Positions 32,826 to 43,823 of a stretch of 64,000 bases of DNA are shown here, piece after piece (positions within the stretch are counted from its first letter, which is position 1; every line of letters starts with the position of its first letter). The stretch is from positions 227,680-291,679 of the forward strand of contig JBBHKE010000209.1 of the NCBI GenBank assembly GCA_037447655.1. Reading direction: 5' to 3'. The translations under genes were made by a program, and so were the position numbers. This stretch comes from Zygnema cylindricum (lineage: Eukaryota > Streptophyta > Zygnematophyceae > Zygnematales > Zygnemataceae). The notes beneath the pieces are model-generated. The model saw only the letters and a list, made by a program, of their open reading frames with translations, ran no database searches and was not told the origin of the DNA.

Positions 32826-33425
32826 GATTTGTCGCGTTCCTAAAAATTTGCGAAATGAATAGTGTTACTACCGTGTCAGATTTGCGACGCTTTGTCGCGT
32901 TCCCTAAGATTTGCGAAATGAATAGTGTACTACACCGCCAATCGTTATTAGCGTTGTGTACGCTAATTCCGTCCCGCTTTTTTTTTTATTATTCTCAAAT
33001 AGAATTATCCACACTAATTGAAAAAAACCCTAATTCCTAATTAGAATAGACGATTACTTCGAAAATTTTCAAATTCCCAATTAGCGTAAACCACGCTAAT
33101 TATTCGTATACGCTAAAAAAATTTACACGCTAATAACGATAGGCGGTGTACTGTGTCAGATTTGCGACGCTTTGTCGCGTTCCCTAAGATTTGCGAAATA
33201 AATATTGTACTACCGTGTCAGATTTGAGACGCTTTGTCGCTTTCCCTAAGATTTTCGAAATGAATAGTGTACTATCGTCTCAGATTTGCGACGCTTTGTC
33301 GATTTCCCTAAGATGTTCGAAATGAATAGTGTACTATCGTGTCAGATTTGCGACGCTTTGTCGCGTTCCCTTTGATTTGCGAATTAAATAGCTTACTACA
33401 GTACCGTGTCAGATTTGCGACGCTA
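32826..33425. repeat. 62-bp tandem repeat inside the hAT-like element
   Basis: Units read CAGATTTGCGACGCTTTGTC and then GCGTTCCCTAAGATTTGCGA followed by AATGAATAGTGTACTACCGT GT. About six to seven copies are present. The array is interrupted at 32931-33150 by the TA-target MITE and decays at both ends. Confidence 0.88.
32931..33150. mobile_element. TA-target MITE inserted in the 62-bp array
   Basis: The 220-bp element has ends TACACCGCCAATCGTTATTA and TAATAACGATAGGCGGTGTA. It is the same family as 29913-30421 but shorter. Removing the element with one TA restores AATAGTGTACTACTGTGTCAG, which matches the uninterrupted unit with a single difference. The insertion site and the TA duplication are therefore directly readable. 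Confidence 0.92.
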
Positions 33426-33944
33426 ATCATGATGCCACGTACTTCCACGATACCAAAAGTACAAAGAACAATAATGTTGGAAAAAAAAAGTACAAAATTT
33501 TCATTTTTTATGGTTTTTTGTTTGACCGACCGTAACTGACCGTTTTTTTTTTCCCTGGTGAGTCAACCGACCGTAACTGCCCGACCCCCAAAATTTGGCA
33601 ACCGAATCCGTTCCGGATCCGGCGCGGGCGGTCGGTTAACGGTCGGTCACGGTTTCGGTTGACCGTTTGCGACCTCTGATTCAAGCGGCCCCCACCCCCG
33701 AGATACCTCCGTACTTCTTCCATTTGCTTATGTACAGACACTCCCCCTCATCTAATATATTGCGATGGTTTTTGTTGTTCCCAGCGCGATATTTGAGCCT
33801 CCTCGCCGTCCAAAATTACGATATATCGGCATGATCCAGCGCGATATGAAATTACTCGATACACATCCTTTCTATTGCTACGCAATGTAAAAAATTGTAG
33901 GAATGCAAAACAACAAACTATTAATCTTTTTGACGATACTCTTA

Positions 33945-34851
33945 GGGCACTTTCCCATGTGACAAAGTAAGGGTTTTTCCTTGTCTTTTTCCTCCAAAAC
34001 ATAGCCAACAGCGAGTAAATTTGCAGCCATACCAAAAAAAAACCAATTAACATATTACAGTTTGCGTCACTTTAAAACATAATATGTATTGCAGTTTGTT
34101 GTCTAGCAAGTTTCGACCACCTTTCACGTCCCCCTAGCTCATCTTCGGATTACCACGGGAATCACCTCACGAGGCGATATTAATCAAAGTTTGAAGATCT
34201 TAACGAATTGGCAAACGTTGTCGCACGCATTAGAGGTTTTTGAAGAAAGAAATTACAGTACGCAGAGTACTAGAGGAAAAACCCCCTCCCAGATTCTAGC
34301 TTGTACGGACTTTTTCCCGTCAAAGGGGAGGAGCGTTCTCGAGGAACGGACGCCAATTCACAAAAGCAAAGTCTGTGAGGGCGCCTCTTTCTCTCTCCCT
34401 CTCCCACTATTTTGTCTACCTCACAATTCTTGCAATGAAAAACAAAAATAATGGTATCAATGAAATCTCTAAAAAATATTACTTTCGACTATCTTTGGGC
34501 GTATTTTGATGCCAAATAAAGTGAGAAAGGACGAAAAAACAAAATTGGGAAACCATGGCAAAAGTTTTAGGAATTAGTGACGTTGACGCTATCATAAGTG
34601 AGCGCCCTTAACATTTGTAATGTCACAAGAAATTATACGCCTAAAACCATCGTTAATTTGTAAACACCATCAATTGTCGCAAGTTTTGTCGTCGTCTACA
34701 ACCGTCACAAATTATACCCACGTCTACATATGTCACATTTTAAAGAAACGATATGCTTGCGTGAGAGCTGAACACTTTGAAGGTAATACAAAAAATCTTT
34801 GCTAAAAAACAAAGTAACAATACTAAGTTTCAGTTTCATGGGAAAGTGACC
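33945..34851. mobile_element. PIF/Harbinger-like MITE with TTA target duplication
   Basis: The left terminus is GGGCACTTTCCCATG and the right terminus is CATGGGAAAGTGACC, complementary at 14 of 15 positions. TTA flanks both sides (33942-33944 and 34852-34854). A 3-bp TTA/TWA target with G-rich ends fits PIF/Harbinger. The interior (CTCTCCCTCTCCC, then CATGGCAAAAG, then GTGACGTTGACG) matches the truncated element at 5668. It is non-coding. Confidence 0.82.
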
Positions 34852-34854
34852 TTA

Positions 34855-35752
34855 ACTTTTAGCGCCACGACGTCGTAAGATAATGAATGAGGCGAATGTT
34901 GTATCCACCCACTTGCTACCTCGGACAACAACCTAGTGAACTTGTTGATAAACTACGCAACAAAAATATTTATAACAATATTGTAAGCCTATTTAATGTA
35001 TGCGCGAAGATTTCTCAAGTTGGTTTGTGCTCAAAAAAAGGTTTATCCCGAAAAAAAACAATGATAACGGACAAAATGAGAAAAAAACACTTTGAAACAA
35101 AGAAAGCGACAAACTTCCAATAAATTTCAAAGCCAATATTTATCAGCGATAACTGTGCGGTTTAGACAGTACAGTTGGAAAATTTTGTACGAAAGTACGG
35201 AGCATGCCACACTATACTGTATAAAATATAATACGATGTAATGTAAAGTACTATGTAATAATAAACTACATTTTTTACACTTATATGCGATCCCTTCACC
35301 TTTCGAAAACCGATAACCATCTTTACGTTTTTATCACGATAAGTTTTGACCCAATACACAACACTACACCGTTAATTGCTATTACTGTTAAGAAAAAATT
35401 AGTCTAAAGGAACAATTGGTCTTATTAATTATATTTTGGGTTCGAGGGCTTAAAGCCAACAAAACATTAACGCTAATTTATGCATCTAACACTAATTTGG
35501 TTCCACATTCCCATATTGTAGCCTCTATAGCATGTGTTCACACAGTTGACGTTTGAACATGTGAGAACAAGCTAACTAAATTTTCTCCCGTCTTTATTAC
35601 TATAACCAAAATCGGAGGGCGCTTTTTTGTGGCACCACCACACACTTTCCTGTCTCGACGCCGTTTTTTGACACGTTTTATATAAAATTGTACGCTTTAA
35701 CAAGCAATTTTAGTACCGACTTGCATGATTCGGAAAAATCGCCCAAATTAGA
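34855..35752. other. Intergenic; possible MITE remnant at 35365
   Basis: TACACCGTTAATTGCTATTA at 35365 resembles the left end of the TA-target MITE family. A following TTATTTTGGGTTCGAGGGCT-like word recurs at about 42130, near a right-end-like CACTAATAGGGATTGGCGTT that stops at 42211. No complete element can be drawn. No gene was seen. Confidence 0.4.
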
Positions 35753-35831
35753 GTCAATGACCGTCCGGATTCTACTTAGTCTCGCGGCAGCGGAAGAAAA
35801 GGAAGTGCACCAGATGAACATCAAAACTGCT
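35753..35831 (+). pseudogene. About 80-bp fragment of copia reverse transcriptase abutting the LTR
   Basis: The sequence matches the internal RT segment of copia A near 39848-39925 (same codons for LLSLAAAE and VHQM-IK), with several substitutions. It ends exactly where the 5' LTR of copia A begins. Sequence further left is unrelated. It is a relic, not a gene. Confidence 0.85.
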
Positions 35832-36773
35832 TGTTGAAAAAGGTATTTTGTAGTCTCTCTTGTGATTTTACTACAGCCCTCATACTTCTCGTAGTCACTG
35901 AGGACCTGCAAGCAGCCATGGCTGCCTCTAGAAACTAAAGAGACAGACATATCAGTAATATTGTTTTTACAAAACATAGTCTGCGAGTTGTGGGAATTAA
36001 TCCCCTCTAGATGACCGCGGTGAAAAGTTGCCATGCGCCTTATCCAATAGGTCTTAGAAGAGCGATGCACGTATATGACGCAATTGGTATTTAACAATAT
36101 ACGGCACCGGATATTCCCTTTAAAAACAAATTACGCGACATACCGGTTCGCACGAAATCGGACCGCACGAAATATCCGAATCTACATGCAATTTCGACGG
36201 ACGAAATCAAATGTTCGGATTTGATCAAACGGCTCACAGTGGAGCCGGATTGAAGAAATAGAAGTTTGTCGGTTTGCGGACCAGATGTCGGCGGATGACA
36301 CGTGGCAACTTATGGTTGGACAGCGGATATTACGCGAGGAGCAACTACGGCTCCGGAACTGACACGCGTCAACGGACTGGCCATGCCGTACTATGGCCGT
36401 ACAAGAAGTACACCGGTACTTGTACCTTCTTGTACTTTACAGTCATATGATTGGTTGAGTATCTTAGTTATAGGTTTAGAGAGGTAGCTTAGGACTTAGA
36501 ATATTTTTGGGTTTTCAGCCTCTCTCCCAGAGTGCACCTGTATTTATGGACCAACTTTGGTCAGCCATAACTTACAGCTCAAGTGAGCAAATCCAGTGAT
36601 TCTTTTTGCTGCGGACTCACGGGAGTCCACGCTACACAGGAATGTAGTTGGTCAGAGATTTTGCGTCCCAGGGTGGGACTTATTCTTTTTTCAAAGTCAA
36701 AAGTGCATATACTATCCTACAGGCTTCACATAAGCTAGACATTTTGTGTACCAATGGAGGTCACAGAATTACA
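35832..36773 (+). repeat. Copia A 5' LTR
   Basis: The LTR runs from TGTTGAAAAAGGTATTTTG to GAATTACA and closely matches 41166-42109. The gag ATG (36754) lies inside the LTR, 20 nt before its end. Confidence 0.93.
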
Positions 36774-37740
36774 AGTTATGGGCCCACCCTCTAGGGTGCC
36801 CATTTTTAATGGAACAGGGTTCATTTATTGGGAAACCATGATAAGGGGTGCACTAGTTGAAAAACGGTTATGGGGCATTGTGAGTGGTCGTGTGCGTCAG
36901 CCATCCGCAAAATTGGGAGTTCCACCAGGGTTTGGAGGATCTCCGTTCACAGAAGGATCTGCGGGGGCAGAGGCGGAGGAGGATGTTGGAAAGGGCATCG
37001 TGTCGGACATAGGGAAGGAGAAGGGGAAGGAAAAACTTACACCGATGCCTACTGGATCAGTTTTGGGAGCAGGTGTTCAGAAAACCGAGGCTAATGATAG
37101 TGAAATATGGGATTTCAACAATACCGTGGCGACTCATTTTATTCTCGGGCGTCTCACCCAAGCAGTGGCTACACCTCATCTTCATGTGGACAGGGCGGAC
37201 GAGTTGTCGGAGGCACTTGTCAACATTTACAAGAGTGGTACAATTCAGAAGCAGAAGCTGGCAGATCAGAAGGTACAGGCTTATGGGTACAAAGGGGGAA
37301 AGATGTTAGATTTTTGTAATGACTTGGCCGGGTTATTTATGGAGTTAGAGAGTGCAGGGAAAAGGGAGACTGAGAAAGAGAAGGTGAATACTTTGTTGAT
37401 GAAACTCCCAGATGATTATGAAAATATTGTTAACAGGGTTCAGGACTTGCCAGATCATCGATGGATCTGGAATTCCGTTGTGGGAATGATTTTGGTTCGG
37501 GAAAACACAATTGAGATTCGTAGAGGAGGAAAGAGTGTTCAGGCATTGGTTGCTGGAACTAATTGGGGTGATAAGGATTCCAAGAAACCTTATGGAAACT
37601 TTGGTGGAGGGGGAAGAGGAAATCAATCGGAAGGATCTGGATCGAGGCCTCCGAAGGGGCTTTGTCACTTTTGTAAGAAGCCGGGACATTACATGGCGGA
37701 GTGTACTAAACTGTTTGAGTTGAGATTGAAGGAGGAATAG
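36754..37740 (+). CDS. Copia A gag
   Basis: 328 codons run from the ATG in the LTR to a TAG at 37738-37740. The N-terminal part starts MEVTELQVMGPPSRVP and contains the conserved YWETMIRGAL segment of plant copia gag. A capsid-like helical region follows (residues about 115-260, with VATHFILGRLTQ and LLMKLPDDYENIV). The end holds one CCHC knuckle, CHFCKKPGHYMAEC (about 37662-37703). It packages the element RNA into virus-like particles. Pol continues in the same frame after the TAG, so this stop either separates gag from pol or is a mutation. Confidence 0.9.
   Translation: MEVTELQVMGPPSRVPIFNGTGFIYWETMIRGALVEKRLWGIVSGRVRQPSAKLGVPPGFGGSPFTEGSAGAEAEEDVGKGIVSDIGKEKGKEKLTPMPTGSVLGAGVQKTEANDSEIWDFNNTVATHFILGRLTQAVATPHLHVDRADELSEALVNIYKSGTIQKQKLADQKVQAYGYKGGKMLDFCNDLAGLFMELESAGKRETEKEKVNTLLMKLPDDYENIVNRVQDLPDHRWIWNSVVGMILVRENTIEIRRGGKSVQALVAGTNWGDKDSKKPYGNFGGGGRGNQSEGSGSRPPKGLCHFCKKPGHYMAECTKLFELRLKEE
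36775..36788 (+). other. Primer-binding site matching the anticodon half of initiator tRNA-Met
   Basis: Just after the LTR, GTTATGGGCCCACC is the complement of the anticodon stem-loop strand GGTGGGCCCATAAC that plant initiator tRNA-Met is known to carry. Drosophila copia primes in the same way, from a tRNA cut in the anticodon loop. The matching sites in copia B (49424-49437, one mismatch) and copia C (59600-59613, minus strand) support the assignment. The site lies inside the gag reading frame. Confidence 0.8.
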
Positions 37741-40700
37741 GTCGGAAAACCAACCGCAAAGAAAAAAAAGGCATTTGTGGCAACACAAGTCATCGGAGAG
37801 GACTCCGATGAGGACGATGGAGAACTTCTCCTCATCGAGGAGCTGGAGGTGAAAGGTGAGTCAGAGATTCCAAGGAGGCGAAAGTGTGCTTTCTGTGGAG
37901 TAAGAGAAGCTCCTGAAGAAGGATGGATTATTGATTCAGAAGCCTCTATGCATATGTGTGGAGAAAAACCATTGTTTACCAAAATGAGAAAGATCCCTAC
38001 TGTAGAGATAGAGTATGGGGATTGGAGAATAGTCACCACTAATTTAGTGGGATCTGTGGATCTGAGAGTCTTAGTTGATGGAAAGGCATCTATAGTCACT
38101 CTCTCTGATGTTCTTTTTATCCCAGAGTTGAACAAGAATCTTATCTCTACGTCGGTGTTAGATGATAAGGGTTTTGAGACTAGTACTAAGAAAGGAGTCT
38201 TTGTTGCTAGGTATGACAATGAAGTTTACTTCACAACTGAAAAGGGTAGCCAAAGAATGTTTAGGCTGAATTTGAGTAATGGAAAGACGGGAGTTTACTA
38301 TGCTGGTGTAAGTGATTTGATGACGTGGCATAAAATATTGGGACATATGCATCGAGATAGATTAAAAGATATGAAGAAAATGGGTGTAGTTGAGGGCATA
38401 CATTTTAGAGATGATGAGACTTTGGATGATTGTAGTGGGTGTGCTCAAGGAAAAGCTCACAGGTTGCCTTTTCCAAAAGCCGCAACATATAAGGGTGAAA
38501 AGGTTTTAGATTTGGTTCACACTGACATATGGGGACCGGCTAAAGTGCCATCAGTTGGCGGGAAAAGATTTATGCTTACTATCACTGATGATTGGTCTCG
38601 ATACTCTAGAGTATATTTCTTGAAAAACAAATCTGAGGCTTCGGCTTATTTTAAGGAATATAAATCATGGAGTGAAAAGCTTCATGAGACACCTATAAAG
38701 AGAGTAAGAAGTGATAATGGGGGGGAATTAACTTCTAATAAGTTTGAGGATTACTTGAAAGAGGAAGGGGTTCAACACCAAAAGACTGTCCCAGAGAACC
38801 CGGAACAAAATGGTGTAGCCGAGACTAAATCGGACATTAAGTGATAGTGCCTGTAGTATGTTGACGGATAAAAAGATAAGGAAAAGTTTTTGGGCAGAAG
38901 CTATGAGTTGTGCTAACTATCTCAAAAATAGAGTCCTTACCTCAGCTGTAAAAGGTCAAACACCTTATGAAAGATGGACCGGGAGAAAACCTAACATATC
39001 TCACTTAAAGGTGTTTGGAAGTCAAATGTTTAGTTTAAACACAGAAAAATCTGATTGGAAGTTAGATGCTAGAGGAAAGCCAGGATACTTACTTGGGTAT
39101 GATGAGAACGTAAAAGGGTATAGATTTTATGATCTCGGTAGAGAAGACATAATTCTAGTAAAACACTTGGTAGTTATGGATGAAGGAAAATCCATAGATC
39201 CCTTTAAGTATACTAAACCAGTCAGAATTAGAATTGAATCCGAAAGTGAGTTAGATGCAGATTCTACTAACCAAACTCCGGTTCAGCCTGACCGTGCAGA
39301 GGAAGAGAAAAATCTGACCGAGAGTGACCCTCTTTTGGAGTCACATCTTTCGATTCAAACCGAGGAAGAAAACGAGGAAATACGGGAAATGGACGATGAA
39401 CGACCGGAGAAGGACTCCACGGATAGGGGAGAAGGTGAAATTGTTCAGAGGAACCCGAGATTACCCTCGATTCCCGCGTCAGAATATGAAGGAGGAAGAA
39501 GAAGCAGCAAGAGACTTCAAGAGAGACAAGTGAACAACAAGGTAATTAAGCTATCACATTTGAGCGAACCCCAGACTTACTCAGAAGCGGCTAATAGTGC
39601 GGAAGGTGGTAGATGTGTGACAGCTATTAATGATGAGATGGCTTCCATTATTGAAGCAAACACTTGGGAGTTGGTGGATTGTCCTCCGGATAGAAAACTA
39701 ATAGGGTGCAAGTGGGTGTTTAAGTTGAAGCTCAATCCAGATAACACTATCGAGCGATACAAAGCCAAATTAGTGGCAAAGGGATTCACACAGAAGGAGG
39801 GAATCGATTATGAGGAGACTTTTGCTCCAGTTGTTAGATTCCCCTCCGTCCGGATACTACTTAGTCTCGCGGCAGCAGAAGATATGGAAGTGCACCAGAT
39901 GGACATCAAAACCGCTTTCTCACACAGAGAATTGGAAGAAGAGATCTTCATGCGACAACCGGAAGGATTTGTGGAGAAAGGAGAAGAAAGCAAGGTGTGC
40001 AGATTGATAAAGTCCCTTTATGGACTAAAGCAAGCTCCACGCCAATGGAACAAAAAGTTGGACGAGTTTTTGACAAGTTTGGGATATATCTGAATCAGTT
40101 CAGATCATTCCATCTACTTATTTGAGGATGAGGAAGGTATAATTTTCATTGCCATATATGTTGATGATTTGCTTGTTTTGAGTAAATCAATGGTGAAAAT
40201 TAATAGATTGAAAAAAGATCTAAAGAGTAGTTTTGAAATGAAAGATTTGGGGGAGGCAAAGTACATATTGGGAATTCAAATGGAGAGGGATAGAGAAAAG
40301 AAGATAATTAGACTAACTCAAAAGGAAGCAATTGGGAATATGCTGGAAAAATTTTAAATGGATAAAGCAAATAGTTGTACGACTCCAATGGACTTAAAGA
40401 AGGGAAGTGAGGGGAGCTCAGAAGAAGGAATCTTGATCTTAGATAATGAGTTAGGACCTGAGGAAAGTAAGTTCATGCAAACTATTCCGTACAGACAGGT
40501 TGTCGGTAGTTTGATCTATTTTATGAATTGTACTCTTCCTGATATAGCAGCAGCTGTGGGAGTATTAAGTAGGAGTCTGAATGATCCTAGGAAGAAAGAT
40601 TGGGAAGCGGCCAAAAAGGTCATGCGGTATTTGGTAGGAACAAGAGATTTGTGGTTGCATCTGGGTGGGGATAACACTGACATCACTACTTGGAGTGATG

Positions 40701-41152
40701 CCAGTTATGGGGATGCTCCGATGAGGAGGTGTACTACTGGATATGTGTTGTATGTTGGGAATGGGGCTTGTTGTGGGAGCAGTAAGCAACAAAAGGTGAT
40801 TGCTCAGTCCACCATGGAGGCTGAGTATATGGCCTCTTGTTCTGCTGTGAAAGAATAAATGTGGGTGAAATCTTTGCTTCAAGAATTTGGATATATGGAC
40901 AACGGAGTGCAAAAAGTATTTTGTGACAATCAAGTAGCGATTGCAATTGCAGCACACCCTAAGCATCACTTTAAAGCAAATCATATGGATATTCGTTTGA
41001 GCTTTGTTAGAGAGAAGGTTGAGAATAAAATAATTAGTTTGGAATATAGACCGGATGGAGAGATGGTAGCAGATATGATGACTAAGCCGGTTCCTTCTCC
41101 AAAATTAAAATTTTGTAGGGAGAAGTGTGGACTAAAAGAAAAGATAGACTAG
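37741..41152 (+). pseudogene. Copia A pol (protease, integrase, RT, RNase H), broken
   Basis: The protease site reads IIDSEASMHMC, with E where DSGAS is usual. The pre-integrase HHCC block (WHKILGHMH ... CSGCAQGKAH) and the integrase core follow, with D in HTDIWGP, D in RSDNGGE and E in PEQNGVAE. A one-base loss near 38830 shifts the frame. The RT part (38858 on) carries GCKWVFKLKLNPDN, MDIKTAFSHRELEE and the YVDD box (near 40160). RNase H has WSDASYGDAP, QSTMEAEYMAS and FCDNQVAIA. In-frame stops occur at about 40091 (TGA), 40355 (TAA) and 40856 (TAA). All catalytic residues except the protease glycine remain visible. Confidence 0.9.
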
Positions 41153-41165
41153 AAAATAAGGGGAG

Positions 41166-42109
41166 TGTTGAAAAAGGTATTTTGTAGTCTCTCTTGTGAT
41201 CTTACTGCTGCCCTCATACTTGTCGTAGTCACTGAGGACCTGCAAGCAGCCATGGCTGCCTCTAGCAGCTAAAGAGACAGGCAGATCACTATCATTGTTT
41301 TTACAAAACAGTCTGCTAGTTTTGGGAATTGATCCTAGGACCTCTGGATGACCGCCGTACAGAATTGCCATGCGCCTTATCTTATAGGTCTTAGAAGAGC
41401 GATGCACGTATATGACGGAATTGGTATTTAACAATATACGGCACCGGATATTCCCTTTAAAAACAAATTACGCGACATACCGGTTCGCACGAAATCGGAC
41501 CGCACGAAATATCCGAATCTACATGCAATTTTGACGGATGAAATCAAATGTTCGGATCTGATCGAACGGCTCACAGTGGAGCCGGATTGCCGAAATAGAA
41601 GTTTGGCGGTTTGCGGACCAGATGTCGGCGGATGACACGTGGCAACATATGGTTGGACAGCGGATATTACGGGAGGAGCAACTACGGCTCCGGAACTGAC
41701 ACGCGTCAGCGGACCAGCCATGCCGTACTATGGCCGTACAAGAAGTACACCGGTACTTGTACCTTCTTGTACTTTACAGTCATATGATTGGTTGAGTATC
41801 TTAGTAATAGGTTTAGAGAGGTAGCTTAGGACTTAGAATATTTTTGGGTTTTCAGCCTCTCTCCCAGAGTGCACCTGTATTTATGGACCAACTTTGGTCC
41901 GCCATAACTTAATGCTCAGGTGAGCAAATTCAGTGATTCTTTTTGTTGCGGACTCAGGGGAGTCCAGGCTACACAGGGGTGTAGTCGATCAGAGATTTTG
42001 CGTCCCAGGGTGGGACTTATTCATTTTCAAAGTCAAAAGTGCATATACTATCCAAGAGGCTTCACATAAGCTGGACATTCTGTGTACCAATGGAGGTCAC
42101 AGAATTACA
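41166..42109 (+). repeat. Copia A 3' LTR
   Basis: It starts TGTTGAAAAAGG after the AAAATAAGGGGAG polypurine tract and ends GAATTACA. It is near-identical to the 5' LTR over its length, with scattered substitutions. Confidence 0.93.
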
Positions 42110-43043
42110 GTTATCAAAAAATATAATTATTAATTTTATTTTAGGTTCGAGGGCTCAAAATTTTGGGTTGCCGAGATAGTGTTATTTACACTAATAGGGA
42201 TTGGCGTTGTAGTTTTCACTTTTATGCATTTAAACTTTAATAAACCGTGTACGGAGAATATTTGCTACAATACAAACCATAGTTCAAAAGTAGGCGTTTC
42301 TATTGTAGGCCTTTTGTAGGCGCCTTCATCGTAAGTCGTGTTATGGCCTTTTCATGTGTTCTTTCTTAAATCGCTACTTTGATCAGCGACCGTCCGATCG
42401 TCCAAATTTGACGATAGTCCTATCGTAAATTGTGTTATGGGCTTTTCATGTGATCTTCTTAGATTGCTATTTTGATCAAATACTGTCCGATCGTCCAAAT
42501 CTGACGGTTTAAATAAAAAATACCTCGAAACTCGCAGAAAAATAATTTTTTGTCCGAGTGTTTTTCAAAATTTATACATGACGTTTAATTCTCTATCGAT
42601 CGATGTGCAACTTAACACTGTTACTATTTTTTTTCATTTTACGACCAATACAATATGGGTCTTAAGGTCATATTGTATGTTTTGCGTACAATAGGCATAT
42701 TGTATGGGCCTACTTTCACCTATATTTGAACTATGATACAAATGAACTTCGCAAAATTACAATTATAATGGGAACGGCCTAAGAGTTATCACGCTTTTAT
42801 TTGAAGTTTTTGACTAATCCCAGGGGGCATCGGTGTTGTACTTACGGATTGGTGCCGTACTTTACGCTCCGTAATTTTAGGTCCTCTGATTTCGCAAACC
42901 TGGATAGGTCAAAAAATACAATTACGAGGAAATTCGCATGTTCGAGATAAGCCGAACAAGCCCATAACGCCAGAAATATCAACAATTTTTTTTTGTAAAT
43001 TTGTCGCTTTTGTTGGTTGTGGATAATCATTAAGGCGTGAAAC
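42110..43043. other. Intergenic; one diverged tandem duplication
   Basis: Two blocks of about 100 bp (42320-42415 and 42420-42512) share ATCGTAA-T-GTGTTATGG-CTTTTCATGTG and CGTCCAAAT-TGACG. A CATATTGTATG...CATATTGTATGG inverted or direct word follows near 42670. There is no gene. Confidence 0.5.
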
Positions 43044-43046
43044 TTA

Positions 43047-43823
43047 GGGTGTGTCCCCATGTGCATAAGTAAAGGTTTTTTTTTGTCGTTTTCCTGTAAA
43101 ACTTAGCGTCGTACTGCCTAAGTTCCAACCGTACGAAAGAATCGCAAATTTGTAGAGTACAATTTGTGTCACCCTCGAACTTAGGATGTACGAAAAATTG
43201 TGGTCTTGTGTTTTTTGACCCATTTGGACGACAAAAAACGTCATCTTCAACTCTATCTTTAAAACACATGCACGATGTGTTTTAACACTAGGGATTTTAT
43301 GTAAACAAACAGGAACACATATTCGCATATGCCGTAATTTTCGAAGTATTTCACACGATTTTCAAAGACAAAGGAAAGTACGGAAGTCGCTGTGTTTTGT
43401 CCGTTTGCATTTAATACGACAAAGAAAATTACGCAATTTCTTTAGTTTCGTCCATTTTGTCCAGTACCGATTTTTTTTTGCAGGGGTCTTGAAATTTTGA
43501 TGCCATTTCACGTCGACCGGACAGGAGACGCGAAGGCAAAGCGCAACTTCTTCAACCGTGAAACGGTACAGGGTGGAAGGCGGTACGTCTACAATGTCAC
43601 GGTAAGACATGCGACGTCACATAAGCAGTTCCTAAATATAACATCCGACAACACAGATTGTAGACGTTGACAACCGTCACAGGTATTGTCGACGTATACA
43701 ATCGTCACAAACGTAACTTACGATACGTTCTTACACATAGGGACATTTGAAAAGCGGGTCTGCCAGATCCGCGCTAAAATACAAAGTAAGTTCGCTAAGT
43801 TACAAGTACATGGGGACATACCC
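43047..43823. mobile_element. PIF/Harbinger-like MITE E1, complete
   Basis: The termini GGGTGTGTCCCCATGT and ACATGGGGACATACCC are flanked by TTA on both sides (43044-43046, 43824-43826). The 777-bp interior is non-coding. It contains AAAACACATGCACGATGTGT and a CGTCACA-rich right part. The same length (776 bp) is recovered for copy E3 once copia C is removed. Confidence 0.88.

Larger units (their letters stand above)
32586..33678. mobile_element. hAT-like non-autonomous transposon with 8-bp target duplication
   Basis: The termini are CAGAGGTCGCAAAAG (left, 32586) and its near complement CGTTTGCGACCTCTG (right, ending 33678). ATTCAAGC is duplicated exactly at 32578-32585 and 33679-33686. CAG-starting inverted ends plus an 8-bp duplication are the hallmarks of the hAT superfamily. 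The arms extend inward as CGGTTAACGG-rich sequence (to 32780 and from 33510). The interior is a 62-bp tandem array that holds another MITE. There is no transposase. Confidence 0.92.
35832..42109 (+). mobile_element. Ty1/copia retrotransposon A with both LTRs
   Basis: The LTRs (942 and 944 bp) start TGTTGAAAAAGG and end GAATTACA. Gag, protease, integrase, RT and RNase H lie between them in copia order. A polypurine tract (41153-41165) precedes the 3' LTR. No matching 5-bp target duplication is visible (CTGCT on the left, GTTAT on the right), so an end may have been rearranged after insertion. Coding defects make this copy non-autonomous. Confidence 0.93.

Noticed and set aside
32826-33425. CRISPR-like spaced repeat
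   Set aside because: The 62-bp units are contiguous with no unique spacers, and the context is a eukaryotic transposon.
35678-36097. 139-codon minus-strand frame at the copia A LTR
   Set aside because: It is antisense to the LTR and the RT fragment; the same frame appears antisense to the 3' LTR.
35365-42211. Single TA-target MITE split by copia A
   Set aside because: Both flanks hold the same internal word rather than complementary halves, and the copia A left flank is an RT fragment, so one interrupted element does not fit.
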